18,456 nucleotides of DNA from DASSKA01 sp963839365 (GTDB lineage Bacteria > Actinomycetota > Actinomycetes > Propionibacteriales > Nocardioidaceae), in NCBI GenBank assembly GCA_963839365.1, contig CAWIUT010000006.1, positions 1-18,456 on the forward strand, in the 5' to 3' direction. The translations under genes were made by a program, and so were the position numbers. This document shows positions 1 through 8,700 of this stretch, piece by piece (the first letter of the stretch is position 1; every line of letters starts with the position of its first letter). The notes under the pieces are model-generated. The model was not told the origin of the DNA. It did not search any database and saw only the letters and a program-made list of their open reading frames with translations.

Positions 1-99
1 AATGCCCTGGTCAGGGCCGCTGCCCGTCATCCTGAACAAGGAGGACGCAGTGCCAAGGCCGCACTTATTCGCACTTTTGGGCGGCGTCTGGCCTCTTGA
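1..99 (+). CDS. 3' end of an unidentified gene, cut by the window edge
   Basis: An open frame runs in from the left edge and stops at TGA 97-99, giving 32 residues that begin NALVRAAARHPEQ and end TFGRRLAS. The composition, with Ala, Arg and hydrophobic residues spaced as in helices, looks protein-like, but I do not recognise a family. A competing frame over the same bases (2-148, or from GTG 50 behind a good AAGGAGG ribosome site at 38-44) encodes a peptide ending GAGGCPWP. Only one of the two can be the real gene. The frame ends about 40 bases before IS21-like end repeats, so it could be an old transposon or host-gene remnant. Low confidence. Confidence 0.25.
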   Translation, partial: NALVRAAARHPEQGGRSAKAALIRTFGRRLAS

Positions 100-138
100 C
101 CGCATCGCCAGGGCACGTGCGGGCGCCGGTGGGTGTCC

Positions 139-183
139 GTGGCCATGAAAAAGTCCCCACTGGTGGCCAGATAGCAGTCCCCA
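139..183. repeat. Two 24-bp-period repeats resembling an IS21-family end
   Basis: Two related 21-bp units lie at 139-159 and 163-183. Each starts GTGGCCA and ends AGTCCCCA, with a different 6-bp middle (TGAAAA, GATAGC), and they are separated by 3 bases. From memory, IS21-family (istA/istB) elements of actinomycetes carry multiple such direct repeats of the GTGGCCA/AGTCCCCA type at their termini, where the transposase binds. No istA or istB gene is visible in the window, so this is either an isolated end left by deletion or the edge of an element extending off to the left. The repeat is directly visible; the family assignment is inference. Confidence 0.5.
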
Positions 184-221
184 TCCTTCGCGTCGTGTCG
201 TAGCCGACGGTGAGGGCCCTG

Positions 222-455
222 TGAGATTTCCCGGCGTGTCCGGAGACTCGGTTTGCTGAGTCACCCGACGGGTGTCGGTGTGCGGGTGTGAATGTAGTGC
301 AGCTCCTCGGCCCTGGCGGGCGCGAGGTCGTCGAGGTACTCGGGGGCCGGTCGGTGTTGAACCAGTCGACTCAGGGCAGGGTCTCGATCTCGACGTTGCG
401 CCACGGGCCCTCGCGCCAGATCAGCTCGTCCTTGAACGAGCCAGAACTTGCTGGC
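222..455 (-). mobile_element. Remnant of the 3' end of an IS3-family insertion sequence
   Basis: The segment pairs a probable terminal inverted repeat (222-249, starting TGAGATTTCCCGG and containing TGTCCGGAGACTC) with the broken C-terminal coding end of an IS3-type transposase just inside it. TGA-starting ends with a GTCCGGAGACT core are usual for actinomycete IS3 elements. The rest of the element (orfA, most of orfB, the other terminal repeat) is missing: the next thing to the right is the intact end of the sensor gene at 459. The breakpoint therefore falls at about 440-458. Known from family: the end structure. Inferred: that this is a deletion relic and not an active element. Confidence 0.6.
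261..440 (-). pseudogene. Decayed C-terminus of IS3-family transposase (orfB, rve integrase fold)
   Basis: Reading leftward from 439, the frame gives SFKDELIWREGPWRNVE followed by ETLP, a TGA stop at 372-370, then VDWFNTDR in the same frame. This matches the usual IS3 orfB tail pattern (FK-ELI-R-GPWR ... ATLEWVDWFN-RR), with the conserved Trp codon before VDWFN changed from TGG to TGA. After NTDR the frame shifts, and the last part reads EYLDDLAPARAEELHYI and stops at 263-261. The LHSxLGY-PP segment normally found between these parts is gone. It therefore carries at least one nonsense mutation, one frameshift or small deletion, and a missing N-terminus. The DDE catalytic residues would lie upstream and are absent. 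It cannot encode an active transposase. Confidence 0.6.
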
Positions 456-458
456 CCG

Positions 459-2258
459 TCACGCGGCGTCAAGGACGTCCGCGATGTTCTTGAGCAGCTC
501 GCTGCTCTTGATCCCTTTGACCAGATACCGGTCGGCGCCTGCAGCGATCGCGTCCCGCTCGAGGGTGTGCCGGCCGAATCCGGAGAACGCGATGACGCGC
601 GCCTTCGGCACGGCAGCACGAATCAGTGGGAGCGCCTCGAGCCCGTCCATACGGGGCATCGCCATGTCGAGGAGCACGAGGTCGGGTTGAAGCTCTGTGG
701 CTTGACTGACCGCATCCAGCCCGTCAGCTGCCTCTCCGACCACCTCATAGGACCCCGACTTCTTCAGCTGGAGGTGGAGCAGCATGCGAATGTCTTCTGC
801 GTCGTCGACGATCAGGACCCGCGGCAACACGACTGGTGACGGAGTGCCGGGGCGCCGGTCCGCGGTCGCCTCGGCGCTCTCGGCTCCAGTGGGCTCGAGG
901 CTGGCGGCTCTCGTCCGGACGAGATCGCCAGGTGCCAGATGGGGCCCGGCCGGCTCAAGGAAGCCGTCCATCATCCTGCGTGCCGCGGCAAGGGTGCGCT
1001 CGACGAATCCGAACACCACCGGGTTCGGGTCGGCCTCGAGCGCGAATATCGCCGCGGTCAGGCCTTGGACGACGTTGTCGTTGATCTCCAGCGCCTGGCG
1101 GCGCCGTTGCTGGGCCTCACCGAGTTGTTGCGCCATCGCCTCGCGTTCCAGCCGCTGGGTCGCATCGGCGAGGAAGAGAGCGCGATGGTGTGAGTCCTCG
1201 GAGTCGCCGAGATCGGTGGCGCTGATGTCGAGGATCAGCTCGCGCCCCGTCAGGCTCCTGGCAGGGACACCCATCCCGGCCCTCACCAGGTCCAGACCGA
1301 GCTCGACGAGGTCGTGCCCAGTCGGATCTACATCCAGAAGCTCGGTGGCCCGAAGGTTGGCCTGAACGATCTCTCCGCATGAGCTGACGACAAGGATCGC
1401 CTGTGGAGAGGCCTCGACCAGGTCCCGGAACCTGAGCGAGACCTTCTCAGCCGCCTGCTCCGCGAGGATGCGTTCGGTGATGTCGACGCACGTTCCGCGC
1501 ATGCGTTCCGGAGTGCCGGCCGCGCCCATGATCACCTGACCATTGGAGGAGAGATAGCGCACTTCTCCATCAGGCCGGACGATCCGCTCGATCATGCTGT
1601 ACGGCTCCCCGGTCGCGTACGCCGCCTGGTGGATCGCCTGGATCCGTTCCCGGTCGTCGGGGTGGATGCTCGCCAAGAACCTGTCGTAGGAAGCGTTGAA
1701 GGTCTGCGGCTCGAAGCCGTAGATCCTGTACAGCTGGTCAGACCAACGATTGGTGTCCGAGGCGATGTGCCAGTCGTAGTCCCCCATGGACGCCAGCTGC
1801 TGGGCACTGTCGACACGAGCGACCAAGTCGGCCAGCTCGCTCTGCGCGTGGTGGCGTGCCAATGCACCCAACACCGTTCGCTCCGCGGCTTTCAGCACCG
1901 GGTCTGATTCCCGCGTATCGAGGAACGTGTCCCACCCCAGAGCCAACACACCCATGTGCCCCGGCAGCCGCAGGAACATGGCCTGCTCGACCGCAGCCGA
2001 AGCCCACTCGTCAGGTGCCGGGCCCACCAAGCGGTCGGTCCCTTCCTCGAGCACGGGCCGCGCTAGGGGCACTGCCGCACCGTAGCCGTGTCGCACGTGT
2101 GACAGGGCGTCAAGCACCGCACCAGCAACCGCCCCTGTACCGACGCACACCCTTGGCACTGCCAAGGCGAGAAACTCCTCGGCGTCTGGGGCTCGCTCAG
2201 CATCGGCAGCCAACTCCACGAGCAGGCTCAACTGACCGGCCGCGGCCGTCGACTCCAT
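459..2258 (-). CDS. PAS-PAS sensor with kinase-like helix and C-terminal receiver domain
   Basis: A 599-residue cytoplasmic signalling protein. Residues about 8-148 look like a GAF-type sensory domain. About 159-268 is a PAS domain of the PAS_3 type (DYDWHIASDTNRWSDQLYRIYG, then HPDDRERI and a C-cap ending CVDITER). About 274-368 is a second PAS. About 381-436 resembles the dimerisation helix of HisKA_3 kinases, but the motif reads ALEINDNVVQGL, with Asn393 where the phosphorylated His should be. No HATPase domain follows. Residues 479-598 are a complete receiver: acidic pair D485/D486, phospho-acceptor D531 in LLDMAMPRMDG, S559 and K581. No DNA-binding output domain is present. The start is ATG 2258, with GAGGTG 4 bases upstream; the frame continues up to GTG 2414, but that stretch has no domain and no ribosome site. 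It is divergent from the giant gene pair. It probably receives phosphate from another kinase, or acts by protein contact. Confidence 0.85.
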   Translation of the reverse strand: MESTAAAGQLSLLVELAADAERAPDAEEFLALAVPRVCVGTGAVAGAVLDALSHVRHGYGAAVPLARPVLEEGTDRLVGPAPDEWASAAVEQAMFLRLPGHMGVLALGWDTFLDTRESDPVLKAAERTVLGALARHHAQSELADLVARVDSAQQLASMGDYDWHIASDTNRWSDQLYRIYGFEPQTFNASYDRFLASIHPDDRERIQAIHQAAYATGEPYSMIERIVRPDGEVRYLSSNGQVIMGAAGTPERMRGTCVDITERILAEQAAEKVSLRFRDLVEASPQAILVVSSCGEIVQANLRATELLDVDPTGHDLVELGLDLVRAGMGVPARSLTGRELILDISATDLGDSEDSHHRALFLADATQRLEREAMAQQLGEAQQRRRQALEINDNVVQGLTAAIFALEADPNPVVFGFVERTLAAARRMMDGFLEPAGPHLAPGDLVRTRAASLEPTGAESAEATADRRPGTPSPVVLPRVLIVDDAEDIRMLLHLQLKKSGSYEVVGEAADGLDAVSQATELQPDLVLLDMAMPRMDGLEALPLIRAAVPKARVIAFSGFGRHTLERDAIAAGADRYLVKGIKSSELLKNIADVLDAA

Positions 2259-2386
2259 TGGCCACCTCACTCGCTTCGAGTGTAGAACGCACCGCGCGAG
2301 GCGGCCACCCCGGAGCCGGAACCCGGCACCGTCCGCGCGCAGCTCCACCAGTACGGAGCCTGACCCGGTTTCCCGGACACGGGTGG

Positions 2387-2410
2387 GGGTGATCCACGGG
2401 GAGATCACCC
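2387..2410. promoter_or_regulatory. Perfect 8-bp palindrome, candidate operator
   Basis: GGGTGATC at 2387-2394 and GATCACCC at 2403-2410 are exact inverted repeats around an 8-base centre, so the two half-site centres are 16 bp apart, a spacing a dimeric repressor or activator could use. It lies about 130 bases upstream of the chosen sensor start and about 325 bases upstream of the first giant gene, inside the divergent spacer. No T-run follows on either strand, so a simple rho-independent terminator is unlikely. The inverted repeat is directly seen; the operator role is a guess, because GC-rich DNA yields such repeats by chance. Confidence 0.3.
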
Positions 2411-2494
2411 GCACAGGGTTGGATCCACGATCCAGTCGACGGGCCCGAGCTCTTCCAGCGACTCGCCCGCCCGCACGTTCGTCCGGTCTGTCAT
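2405..2494 (-). pseudogene. Truncated 5' end of a DUF6325-like gene
   Basis: A 29-codon minus-strand frame opens with ATG at 2494 and reads MTDRTNVRAGE, then SLEELGPVDWIV, then DPTLCG and a stop. The segment LEELGPVDWIV closely resembles the conserved start of DUF6325 proteins as I remember them (LGPVDxxVVEFPG...), a family of about 140-residue proteins of unknown function in actinomycetes. The homology ends exactly at WIV, where VEFPG would be expected, so the gene seems cut there by a deletion or rearrangement that joined it to the sensor's upstream DNA. The ribosome site upstream is weak. Based on one short motif; could be coincidence. Confidence 0.35.
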
Positions 2495-2722
2495 GGCGTG
2501 CCTGGTGTTCCGCCGCGTGACGACCCGGCCCCCGGCTCCGGTCACCCGGTTGGGACGAGGAACGGGCTGCCCATGAAGTTCTCCACCGTCACGAGCGTGG
2601 CGGAGGGCGTCCGCTCCCGGGCCCGGGTCGAGACCTCGACACGCCTGAACCGGCAGGTCTAGCCTCGCACGAGATCGGTCGACGCGCTCGGGGCGGACTC
2701 GGTGACCGCGACCGGCCGGTCC

Positions 2723-2730
2723 GGGGGAGG
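2723..2730 (+). promoter_or_regulatory. Strong ribosome binding site of the first giant gene
   Basis: GGGGGAGG lies 5 bases before GTG 2736, which decides that start. The nearby ATG at 2740 is in a different frame. No in-frame candidate with a better site was seen. Confidence 0.7.
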
Positions 2731-2735
2731 ACCCG

Positions 2736-5700
2736 GTGGATGCACACGGCATTCCGCAGGTGTCGCAAGACGCCACCGGCATCCATCTGTCCTGGACGGG
2801 TCCCGGCACCTGGGTGCACGCGCCCGGGGGGTTCACCGTGCAGCGCCGGGTCGCCGAGCGGCTCCGGGCCGAGGAGTGCGAGCGGTTCGACGCCGCCCGG
2901 ATCGCCCGGCTCGCTGCCCTGCGGGAGCTGTCGCTCGTCTTCGGGGTCGTGACGGCACACCCGCTCTCCCGCGGCGGTCCCGACCGCGGCGTCGTGATCG
3001 GCCCCGGCAGCCCCCTCGCGGTCCTGCGCATCGAGCTCGACGAGGAGCGGCGGATGGTCCGGGTGGTCGCCGAGGCCGCCGTCTGCTTCGTCGTCGCCAC
3101 CTGCGAGGGCCGGGTGGTCGCCGTGGGGCCCCCGCAGACAGACAGCGCGCAGCACACCCTCCGGGCACCCCGGATCGACCGGGTCGACATCATCGTCCGG
3201 GGTGCGAAGAACCTCGAGGTCTGCGTGGACAGCCCGGACCCCGAGGAGGCCAGCAGCTGGGGCAACGCCACCACGGTGGTCTCCGGCCTCACCCTGCCGT
3301 TGCGCGAGGTGCGACCGGACCTGGCGACCCCTGCCGACGAGCTCGCCGAGGCGCGGCGGCGGCTGCTCCCCGGCGAGACCCTCGGCGAGGAGGAGTTCGG
3401 TCGCCTCGCCACGGTGCTGCGGCCGGTGGTCGCCGGCGGCCCCGAGCTCCGGCCCGCCGACCTGGCCGTCCTGCTCCGCGAGGAGCCGGACCAGGACCCC
3501 GACGAGGTCCGAGGCCTCGATCCGCTCCGGATGGCCTCGGCCCACCCCACCTGGCGCCGAGCGCTTGGTCTCGGCGTCCTCGACGACGACCCGGATCTCG
3601 TGCCGGGTGAGACCTACGAGTACCGGATCAGCGCGACCTACCCCGGCGACCTCCGCGACCCGGCGTACGACTTTGCGGCGGTGCCGTCCGGGACCCTGCT
3701 CCCGGCCGACTTCGCCATCGGCGACCTGCGGGTCCGGCTCCCTCGCCCCACCGTCGTCCGGCTCGCCGCCGACCCTGCCGCGGCGGGCGCGGTCCGCCTC
3801 ACCCGCCGCGGCATCGTCCTCGACCCGGCGCGGGAGTCGTTCTGGCTGCACCCCTCGCTCGAAGAGTGGAGCCTGGTCCTCGACTTCGCAGCCCCGGTCA
3901 CCGAGCTCGTCCTGGACCTCGGCGAAGGCCACGACCTCGTCGCCGCCTCCGGGCCTGCTGCCGGCCTCTTCGACCTCACGACCCCGGTGCCGGCCGGGCC
4001 GCGGCCACGACTCGTGCTGCCGGCCCCGGCGGACCAGGTCCGGCTGCGGGGGGTCGGGTTCCTGCACGGTCTCCGGGTGCCCTCGGCGACCTCCGACAAG
4101 GTCGACGTCTCCGTCGTGCTCGCGCCGATCACGCTGGCGGACACCCCGCTGCCGGCCGCGCCCCGGGCGGCGCGGGCGGTCAACCTCCAACAGCCGGTCG
4201 CTGCCGGACCACACCCGACCGCGGTCGTCGCGGCCCGCCACGACCTCGGCTTCCGGGTGTCCTGGCGGCCCGCGCTGGCGTTCGGGCTGCCGGGCTGGGT
4301 CGACCAGCTGGACACCGCCGGCCCGTTGGAGGCGACGACCTTCGAGGTCGAGCGGCGCCGCGAGCCCGACGGGCCGTTCACCCCCGTGCACGACGCCGAG
4401 AACCAGACCCTTGGCGAACGTGGCGGGGGGATCCGCGACCTGGTGCTGACCCCGGGCAGCGACCTGCGTGACGCGTTCCCGGACGACGCGGTCCGGACCA
4501 GCGGCGCGGATGACGAGCTGGCCCTCACGGACAGCCTCGCCGGGTCCGCGGCGGGTGGTGCGGCCCTCCCGGAGCCGGGCACGATGCACCGCTACCGGGT
4601 CCGCGCCGTCGACGCGATCGGGCGCCCCGGCACCGACTGGCGCGAGACCGACGCGGTCCGCCTGGAGAAGCACCGGCCGCCGCCGCTGCCCGTCGGCGTC
4701 GAGACCCGGGTGCTGGTGCGGGACGCGGACGACCTGACGCCCGACGAGCGGACGCTGCTCGGGAGCAGCGGCACCGCGATCGTGCTGCGCTGGACCTGGC
4801 CGGCCGAGCACCGTGACCAGGACCCGTTCGCCACCGAGTTCCGGGTGTACGTCGCCCGCCCGCTGGACCGGGTGACCGGCACCCTCGACTCCGCGAACAG
4901 TCTCGGCGGCGGACCCCCCCGGACCTACCGGCTGCTCCTCACCCTCGACCGGCCGGTCACCGAGGACCTCGCCGCCGGCGGGCACCTCGACGCCGGCCAC
5001 CCGTTTTTGATCCGCTCCCACACGGCCGGGACGAGCATCGAGATGATGGTGGAGACCCGGCTCCAGCTGCGCGACGGCACCGTCCCGCGACCGGTCGCCG
5101 GGCCGATCGAGCTCGCCGTACCGCTGAACCCCGACCGCACCCGGCCGGACGCGTGGGACGAGCGGGTCGAGGTCCGGGCGATCGGGACGGCGACGGCGTA
5201 TGAGGCGGTGCTGCGGGACCGACTGCTCGTCGACGAGGACACCCCCGTCGACGCGCTGTGGGTGGGGGTCAGTGCCGCCGACGACCAGGAGTACGTCGCC
5301 GACCAGCGGGCACCGGCCGAGACGCGCCCCGGCACCGAGAGCGCGGTGGTGCCGGCGCAGGCGACCGCGCGGTACGCCGGCCGTCCGACGCTGGAGATCC
5401 CGCCGCCCCTGGAGCCCGTCCCGCAGCTGCGGACACCCGAGCCGGGGACCGAGCCGGTGCACTTCCCGCTCGACCTGCTGCCGCACCTGCCGGCCGCCGC
5501 GACCAGCACCGGTCGGGTCCGGGTCGAGCGGGTCTCGGCCGTCGTGCTGGCCTCGGCGCTCGCCGTCACCGCCGACGACCGGGTGCTGGCGTTGCCGGTG
5601 GAGCCCATCGAGCCGGGTGACCCCGACGTCGAGATCCCGCTCGGCAACCCCGATGACCAGGCGCTGCTGGTCGCCGCCCTGCGCTCCGGGCGGACCACCG

Positions 5701-8700
5701 AGATCCCGGACCGGTTCCTCGTGCACCTCGCCGGACGCCACCCCTACCGGGACCGGCTCTTCGCGCCCGCTCGGGAGGACCCGGTGCCGCCCGGTCCCGT
5801 CGGGGAGACGCTGCCGCCCGCTGCCGAACGCTGGCTCTACCGGGTCCGTGCCGTCGACCGGGCCGGTCGGGTCTCGGCCGGGTCCGCCGTCGCGCGGGTG
5901 GTGGTGCGGGTGCCGTCGCTGCTGCCGGGAGCGCGCGCCGAACGGATGGACCGGGACCCGGGGGACGCCTCGGGCCTGGTGCGGGTCCGCGTCCCCGCCG
6001 ACGTGACCGTGACCCACGTGCTGGTCTTCCATGCTCCGGCCACGGGCGCCGGTCCGATCGGCGGGGAGTCCGTGCTGCGGGTGCCCAACCAGCCCGGTCT
6101 GCTCCTGACCGGGGGCCTGCTGCTGCGGGCACCCGGCGGCCAGCTGCTCGCCCCGAGCGCCGTGCCGCTGGACGGGCCGGAGGTGAGCACCGACGCGGAC
6201 GGTGCCCGCCGGTTGTCGGTCACGGTGCCGGGTGACCCCGGGGCCCGGACCCGCGTCTGGCTGGCCACCCTCACCGCCGACGGGGCCTGCTCGGTCACGA
6301 CCGGACCGTTCACGCTCGACTTTCCCGCACCCGAGCTCCCGGTGCCGGCCCTCAGCGTCACCGGGCCGGGCCCGAGCTTCGGGTGGCAGTGGCCGCCGGG
6401 GAGTGAACCGGCCGCCTCGCTGCTGGTCGCGGTGGAGCGCGCGGTCGACGAGCAGCGCTGGTCTCGCGTCTCGCCGGTGTTGGACCCGTTCAGCGCCGGC
6501 GTCACGCTGAGCCAGCCGGAGGGCAGCTCTCGCTACCGGCTGCAGGGTCAGCGCGCCCGACGGACGGGTGGCCCACAGCGACCCGGTGACGGTGCCGTGA
6601 TGGCCGCCTTCGGCGCCCCCTTCCCCGCCGGTGCGGCGGTGCGCGGCGACGCGGACGTCACGATCGTGCTGCCTGACCCGCCGCGGGCCCCGGGAGCGCC
6701 GATCGTCCGCCCCGGGGTGGCCCGGTACGCCGGCGCCACCGTCACCCTGCTGCCCCTGGCCGCCAGCGGCGGCACGTTCCCGCTGCTGGCCCCGGTGACC
6801 GGGCTGGTGCGGCGCGTCGAGCTGGCGACCCCGCTGCCCGGCGTACCGGTCAGCACGCTGCTCGAGCTGGCGCCGCTCCCGTTCGCGCCTGCCGCGGTGC
6901 TGCGGCTGCTCCCCGGTCTGCCGACGTTCGTGCTGGCGCCGGTCACCACCGACCCGCTGCCGACCGACGACGAGCTCGTCGCGCGGGGCATGCCCCTGGC
7001 CGAGGTCACGGCCGCCCAGATCGGCCTGCTCTTCGCGGATCGCGTGGCTCTCGCGCCCACCGCCTGGGTGGCCGCGGTCGTGGCCGCCCTGGCGGCCGCG
7101 GACCCGACCGAGGACGCCAGCGACTGGCGTCGACTCGAGCCGCTGCTCGCGACCGGCAGGCGGCTCCGGCTGCTGGACCACGTGGGGCGGCCCGCCGCGT
7201 CGTACCGGGTCCGGGTGGGCGCCGGCGAGCTCAGCACCGACGCCCACGGCGAAGTACCGCTGCCCGCCGGCCCGCTCGACGTCGCGGTCCTCGCGGACGG
7301 GCCCGGTCCGCCGCCGTCCGGGCAGCCGCTGACCGGCGCCGTCCACGCGCTGTACGACGCGGTGCCGGTCGATCCCGCGGACGACACCGCCAGCACCCGA
7401 CCCGGCCAGCCGCTCACCCTCCCGGCCACCGCGGCCCACCCGCACGTGCAGGTCCTGGACGCCCCCGCCTGGTTCGCCGCGCGCCCGCCCGGCCTCGACC
7501 CCGGGCTCGGCCACCTGCACCCGGACAGCAGGCTCGAGCCGCTGGTGGACGGGCTGGCCTCGTTCGCGCCGATGCTGGCCGACCTGCGGGCCGCCACCGC
7601 ACCGGGTCTCGGCGCGCACTTCGCCGGGTGGGCGTTCAACGACTTCCCCCTCGACCCGGCCGACCCGGACGGCTCGATGCTGCTGGAGCTCGTCGAGGCG
7701 ATGCAGGCCGGGGACGGCGTCCGGTTCCTGATGGACAAGTACCTGGTGCTCCGCGACGACGCCCCGACCGAGGTGATGCAGCAGGCGGCCCTGGTCCTGC
7801 TGCTGGCGGGGGTGCACGGGACGTTGATCATCTCCGCGCTCAAGGACCTGGAGATCGACGACGCCGGATTCGTCGCGCTGGTGGCGCTGCACACGTTCGG
7901 GGTGGGAGCGCTGAGCCTGCTCGACCCCGCAGCGCTGGTCGGCGGCCTGCTGGACCGGGTGGACGGCAGCAAGAAGCTCTTCGAGGACCTGCAGAGCCGA
8001 CACCCCGGCATCGCGCTGCGCGCCCGGCACCCGGCGCGCTTCGAGGACCTCGCCGTGCAGGTGCTGAACCCGATGACCGGCATCCTCGAGCCGCCCGACT
8101 TCATCGCCGGGACCGGCAGCTACCACCAGAAGTTCCAGGTGGTGCGACGGACACCGGACGCGCGCGGCAACCGCGTGGTCGGCTATCTCGGCGGGATCGA
8201 CCTGAACCGCAACCGGCTCGACACCCCCGGCCACCACGGCCGCAGCTACCGACCGCCGGACAGCCGCTCGGCGACCCCGTCGGCCGCGGCGTTCCACGAC
8301 GTGCACGCCCGGCTGACCGGGCCGGCCGCGGCGGACCTCGCCCTCACCTTCCAGCGGCGCTGGGAGTTCGACATCACCCGCCAGTCCGATCCGCCCGCGG
8401 ACCAGCGGGCGCCCGTGTTCCCGGCGCCGGACCCGGCGGACGTCGACGAGGTGCCACCGCAGGCTGCCCGCCACCTGGTCCAGGTGTGCCGCACCGGCTT
8501 CGCGCCCGCTGCGGGCGGCGTACCGCTGCCGTGGTCCCCGCAGGGGGAGGCCACGATCCCCGAGGCGATCCTGCACGCGATCGAGCAGGCTCGGGAGTAC
8601 ATCTACATCGAGGACCAGTACTTCACCCCGGACGACCCGTACGTCTCGGCGTTGCTGGACGCGTCCGACCGGGAGCCGCGCCTGCGGCTCGTGATCGTCG

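Larger units (their letters stand above)
2259..2735. promoter_or_regulatory. Divergent spacer between the sensor gene and the giant operon
   Basis: This 477-base region must carry the promoters for both flanking transcription units. I see no convincing -35/-10 pair on either strand. It holds a palindrome (2387-2410), the truncated start of a DUF6325-like frame on the minus strand (2405-2494) and, just upstream of that, another minus-strand frame ending at 2542 that reads ATLVTVENFMGSPFLVPTG and is open only back to a TAG at about 2660. The order suggests an old minus-strand operon that was cut up, but these pieces are short and may be chance. The right end has the strong ribosome site of the first giant gene. 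Confidence 0.4.

Noticed and set aside
288..839. Plus-strand frame of 183 codons over the sensor gene end and IS3 remnant
   Set aside because: It is the complement of the receiver-domain coding region; no motif, no plausible ribosome site.
2259..2414. Longer sensor protein starting at GTG 2414
   Set aside because: No ribosome site precedes 2414, and the 52 extra residues show no domain; ATG 2258 has GAGGTG just upstream.
2573..2662. 29-codon plus-strand frame MKFSTVTSVAEG...
   Set aside because: Very short, ribosome site too far upstream (GAGGAA about 11 bases away), and a minus-strand frame over the same bases looks equally protein-like.
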